From Rhizobiaceae bacterium (GTDB lineage: Bacteria > Pseudomonadota > Alphaproteobacteria > Rhizobiales > Rhizobiaceae), in the NCBI GenBank assembly GCA_025698895.1, contig JAILWO010000001.1:248001-312000 (forward strand): DNA of 64,000 bases, in the 5' to 3' direction. The translations under genes were made by a program, and so were the position numbers. The notes under the pieces were generated by a model that was given only the letters and a program-made list of their open reading frames with translations, was not told the origin of the DNA and made no database searches. Below, in pieces: positions 60,243 to 64,000 of the stretch. The stretch's first letter is position 1, and every line of letters begins with the position of its first letter.

Positions 60243-61226
60243 ATGCCCCGGAGCGAACAAACTACGATCTTCGCCGCCGACCTCTCGCCGCTCTCCCTGG
60301 CGATCCTCGTCCTGCCGGGATGCTCCATCATGTGCGTGGCATCGACCGTCGATCCGTTGCGGGCGGCAAATCGCGTCGCCGGCCGCAACATCTTCGGCTG
60401 GCGTCTCGTATCGGCCGACGGAAATGCGCCCCGCACCACCTGCGGCCTGCCGGTCGCCGTGTCAGGACACTTCGATGCGAGACTGGCTGCCGATGTCGTC
60501 GTGGTCATCGGAGGGTTCGGCACGCGCCATGAATCGGCTGGTCCGCTGATCGCCGCCTTCCGACGCGCCGCCCGCTCCGCCCGCGCCGTCATCGGCGTCG
60601 AAGCCGGCGGCTGGATCCTGGGCCATGCTGGTCTGCTGGACGGCCGCTCCGCCACCACCCACTGGGAGGATTTCGAGGATTTCGCCGCCGCCTTTCCAGA
60701 TGCGGATCTTCGCCACGATCGCTATGTCGTCGACGGGCCGATCATCACCACCGGCGGAGCGGCGCCGACCTTCGACCTGATGCTGCATCTGGTGCGCGCG
60801 CGCCTTGGAATGGCGGCCGCGCTCGATGTCGCCTCGGTCTTCATCTATGATCAGAGCCGTCCGGCGACGGACGCCCAGCCGCTGGTGTCGCTCGGGCGGC
60901 TCGACGGCTACGATCCAAGGCTTGCCCAGGCGATACGCATCATGGAGACGCATATCGACAGGCCGCTGCCGATCTCAGCGATCGCGCGCCGCTGCGGAGG
61001 CGTCAGCACACGCACGCTGGAAAAGACTTTCATGGCCGCGATAGGCGAAACGCCCGGAGCCTATTTCCTGCGGCTGAGGCTCGCGGCCGCGCGACGTCTC
61101 GTCCTCGATACGAACGAGCCGATGGCCGTGATCGCGGAGCGGACCGGATTTTCATCAGCCTCGGCCTTCAGCCGCGCCTATTCGCGCGCTTTCGCACAAC
61201 CGCCGGCGACCATGCGCCGGACCTGA
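60243..61226 (+). CDS. cdhR: GlxA-type AraC regulator, CdhR-like (carnitine catabolism)
   Basis: Protein of 327 residues. Residues 15-190 are a DJ-1/PfpI-like amidotransferase fold (SIMCVASTVDPLRAANRV, GVEAGGWILGHAGLLDG, ATTHWEDFEDF), which in this family binds the inducer. The C-terminal third is an AraC DNA-binding domain (LPISAIARRCGGVSTRTLEK, then MAVIAERTGFSSASAFSRAY). It is divergent from cdhB with 147 bases between. In Pseudomonas the homologue CdhR activates the carnitine genes when carnitine is present. No strong ribosome site is seen before the ATG. Confidence 0.9.
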   Translation: MPRSEQTTIFAADLSPLSLAILVLPGCSIMCVASTVDPLRAANRVAGRNIFGWRLVSADGNAPRTTCGLPVAVSGHFDARLAADVVVVIGGFGTRHESAGPLIAAFRRAARSARAVIGVEAGGWILGHAGLLDGRSATTHWEDFEDFAAAFPDADLRHDRYVVDGPIITTGGAAPTFDLMLHLVRARLGMAAALDVASVFIYDQSRPATDAQPLVSLGRLDGYDPRLAQAIRIMETHIDRPLPISAIARRCGGVSTRTLEKTFMAAIGETPGAYFLRLRLAAARRLVLDTNEPMAVIAERTGFSSASAFSRAYSRAFAQPPATMRRT

Positions 61227-61251
61227 CCAAGGAAAACCGGCGCGCCCGACT

Positions 61252-62460
<1,209 letters not shown>

Positions 62461-62464
62461 GGGT

Positions 62465-63139
62465 TCAAAGCTCCGGTACGTTGAGTTCGCCGACCGTGTC
62501 GCCGACGACGAGCGTCGCGCCGGTGACGGCCTGCAGATCTCCCAGGCTGATCCTGGGCAGCTTTTCGCGCAGGACGAAGCGCCTGTCGACGATGTCGATC
62601 ACCGCGAGGCTGGTAAAGACCGTCGTCACGCAGGCCACACCCGTCAGCGGCAGGCGGCATTCCTTCAGGAGTTTCGGCTCGCCCTTCTTGGTCACGTGGT
62701 CGGTGACCACCCAGACCTGCCTGGCGCCGTGAACAAGGTCCATCGCGCCGCCCACGGCCGGCACCGATCCCGGGCCGGTGCTCCAGTTGGCAAGATCGCC
62801 AGTCTCGGCAACCTCGTACGCACCCAGCACCGCGACGTCGAGATGGCCGCCGCGCACCATGGCGAAGGAGTCGGCATGGTGGAAGAAGGCAGCACCGGGA
62901 TTGAGCGTCACCGCTTTCTTGCCGGCGTTGATGAGATCCCAGTCCTCCTCGCCGGCGGGCGGCGCCTGGCCAAAATCCAGAATGCCGTTCTCGGTATGAT
63001 AGACGACCTCGCGGCCCTGCGGCTTGAACTTGGCGATCATTTCGGGAAAGCCGATGCCGAGATTGACATAGGCACCGTCGGGCAAATCCTGCGCCGCGCG
63101 CCACGCGATCTGTGCGTTGGAAAGCTTCGAAACCATCAC
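62465..63139 (-). CDS. pcaJ: 3-oxoadipate CoA-transferase subunit B
   Basis: Protein of 224 residues. The catalytic glutamate is in VVYHTENGILDFG, with YVNLGIGFPEMIAKF at the N-terminus and GGHLDVAVLGAYEVAE in the middle. With PcaI it transfers CoA from succinyl-CoA to 3-oxoadipate. The ATG overlaps the pcaI stop by four bases. The related succinyl-CoA:acetoacetate transferases are close in sequence; the PcaF neighbour and the divergent IclR gene favour 3-oxoadipate. Confidence 0.9.
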   Translation of the reverse strand: MMVSKLSNAQIAWRAAQDLPDGAYVNLGIGFPEMIAKFKPQGREVVYHTENGILDFGQAPPAGEEDWDLINAGKKAVTLNPGAAFFHHADSFAMVRGGHLDVAVLGAYEVAETGDLANWSTGPGSVPAVGGAMDLVHGARQVWVVTDHVTKKGEPKLLKECRLPLTGVACVTTVFTSLAVIDIVDRRFVLREKLPRISLGDLQAVTGATLVVGDTVGELNVPEL

Positions 63140-63852
63140 TTGGCTCCCTCGCGCAGCAGCGCCTCTTCCTGCTTCGGCTCGCGCACCTCCACGATCCGGT
63201 GGACGAATATGCCAGGCGTCACGACCTGCTCGGGATCGATGCCACCGGGCTCCACGATGCGGCTGGCCTGCACGATCGTGGTCGTGGCCGCCATCGCCAT
63301 GAGGGGTGAGAAGTTTCGGGCCGCCTTGCGATATGTCAGGTTGCCCCTCCGGTCCGCCAGTTCCGCCTTGATCAGCGAGATGTCGGCCTTGAGCCAGCGC
63401 TCCCGGACATAGGGTCGGCCCTCGAATTCCTCGACCGGCTTGCCCTCGGCGAGTTGCGTACCGTAGCTCGTCGGCGTGTAGAAGGCCGGTATGCCCGCCC
63501 CTCCTGCGCGGATGCGTTCAGCGAGCGTGCCCTGCGGAACCAGTTCGAGTTCGATTTGTCCCGCGAGATAGCGTTCGGTGAAGGCCTTCGGATCGGAAGA
63601 ACGCGGGAAGGAGCAGACCATCTTTGCCACCATGCCGGCATAGATCATCGCCGCGATGCCGATGGCGCCATTTCCGGCGTTGTTGTTGACGACAGTGAGA
63701 TTTCCGGGCGAGCCGGTCCGCTTGTAGCGGTCGACCAGGGCGTGGATCAGTTCGATCGGAGCGCCCGCTCCCCCAAACCCGCCAATCATGACGGACATGC
63801 CGTCCTCGACTGCGTCGAGCGCATCTTCCAGGCTCGGGTAGGTTTTGTTCAT
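63136..63852 (-). CDS. pcaI: 3-oxoadipate CoA-transferase subunit A
   Basis: Protein of 238 residues from the ATG at 63852. Family features are MIGGFGGAGAPIELIHAL, LTVVNNNAGNGAIGIAAMI, ELELVPQGTLAERIRAGGAG and NLTYRKAARNFSPLMAMAA. It is the first gene of pcaIJF. The upstream in-frame extension to 63894 is unlikely because it runs into the operator-like region. Confidence 0.92.
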   Translation of the reverse strand: MNKTYPSLEDALDAVEDGMSVMIGGFGGAGAPIELIHALVDRYKRTGSPGNLTVVNNNAGNGAIGIAAMIYAGMVAKMVCSFPRSSDPKAFTERYLAGQIELELVPQGTLAERIRAGGAGIPAFYTPTSYGTQLAEGKPVEEFEGRPYVRERWLKADISLIKAELADRRGNLTYRKAARNFSPLMAMAATTTIVQASRIVEPGGIDPEQVVTPGIFVHRIVEVREPKQEEALLREGAK

Positions 63853-63939
63853 CACCGATCGGTCCCGCCGCTGCCGGTTGGATTGCTGGCCCAAAAGTTC
63901 GTATTGCGAACTTATGTTTCATATGCGATACTCTGGTAT
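63853..63939. promoter_or_regulatory. Divergent pcaI-pcaR control region with operator-like repeats
   Basis: 87 bases between divergent starts. A perfect 7-bp inverted repeat, AAGTTCG (63895-63901) and CGAACTT (63907-63913), has a five-base spacer. A second, similar but looser block (GTTTCATATGCGATAC, 63916-63931) follows. The two blocks share the pattern GTT-C-TAT-GCG-AC and look like tandem IclR/PcaR-family sites. The region is AT-rich. Confidence 0.65.
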
Positions 63940-64000
63940 ATGAATGATGGTCTTGAGTCAACGCGCGACAATATCGCCGAACGCGATCTCGTCGGCTCGC
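63940..64000 (+). CDS. pcaR: IclR-family regulator, probable PcaR (N-terminal fragment, cut by window edge)
   Basis: Only 20 codons are visible from the ATG at 63940: MNDGLESTRDNIAERDLVGS. The ending ERDLVGS resembles the segment just before the helix-turn-helix of PcaR proteins (ERDFVxSL). Position, divergent from pcaIJF across an operator-like repeat, supports the call, which is mostly contextual. An overlapping ATG at 63944 is in another frame and gives no family-like sequence. Confidence 0.6.
   Translation, partial: MNDGLESTRDNIAERDLVGS

Noticed and set aside
62465-63852. Naming the CoA-transferase pair as acetoacetate-specific (ScoAB/AtoDA)
   Set aside because: PcaI/PcaJ-like sequence, the PcaF neighbour and the divergent IclR gene favour 3-oxoadipate. 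The acetoacetate role is kept only as an alternative.

Overview
The window is high-GC, gene-dense DNA with tight, often ATGA- or TGATG-coupled operons. Gene content points to an alphaproteobacterium of the Hyphomicrobiales (Rhizobiales), most like the Phyllobacteriaceae/Mesorhizobium group: TRAP and ABC uptake systems, an ExoD-family protein, a membrane-bound cytochrome-c urate hydroxylase, a pcaIJF cluster, a carnitine cluster, and short GC-rich palindromic repeats between genes. No rRNA, tRNA, CRISPR array, integrase or transposase was seen. The assignment is an inference from gene families, not from a marker gene.

Layout. 1-3375 (minus): AMP-forming acyl-CoA synthetase, livG and the start of livH, preceded by a Crp/Fnr-type regulator (3608-4279). 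4359-7619 (minus): an N-acyl amino acid synthase (FeeM)-like protein and a membrane PAS-GGDEF-EAL protein. 7718-15327: a fused indolepyruvate ferredoxin oxidoreductase, a divergent TRAP permease pair dctQM, an exoD-like gene, and the converging TRAP binding protein, with a terminator between. 15563-20380: class I glutamine amidotransferase-type hydrolase, small exported protein, D-2-hydroxyacid dehydrogenase under a LacI regulator with a 29-bp palindromic operator, DMT exporter, MarR. 20613-24887: CobW GTPase, WD40 protein, glutamine synthetase-like enzyme, UdgX-type uracil-DNA glycosylase. 24958-26651: orphan PAAR-lipase effector with an ankyrin lipoprotein that looks like its immunity partner.

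26655-42835 is a near-complete purine degradation region. Guanine deaminase and XdhABC give urate. The membrane urate hydroxylase, UraH, and a fused PuuE-UraD protein take urate to allantoate. Ureidoglycine aminohydrolase and AllA lead to glyoxylate. Hydroxypyruvate isomerase and glycerate 2-kinase handle C3 acids downstream of glyoxylate. Allantoate amidohydrolase and glyoxylate carboligase are not in the window. A LysR gene, a brnTA toxin-antitoxin pair and a diverged copy of the lysR 3' end sit inside this region. A nucleoside deaminase at its right end appears frameshifted.

42911-51674: a CocE/NonD hydrolase, a dipeptide-type ABC transporter whose two ATPases are fused, an unknown minus-strand gene, and an alkaline-phosphatase-superfamily enzyme. 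51675-52889: a CAP-domain protein, repeats and a small unknown gene. 53030-61226: a compact six-gene operon (3-dehydrocarnitine-cleaving BKACE, L-carnitine dehydrogenase, acyl-CoA dehydrogenase, an apparently ADP-forming acyl-CoA ligase, CaiD-like hydratase, alpha/beta hydrolase) with a divergent CdhR-like regulator. It reads as a route from gamma-butyrobetaine or crotonobetaine through carnitine to glycine betaine. 61252-64000: pcaF, pcaJ, pcaI and a divergent partial IclR gene (pcaR) with an operator-like inverted repeat between.
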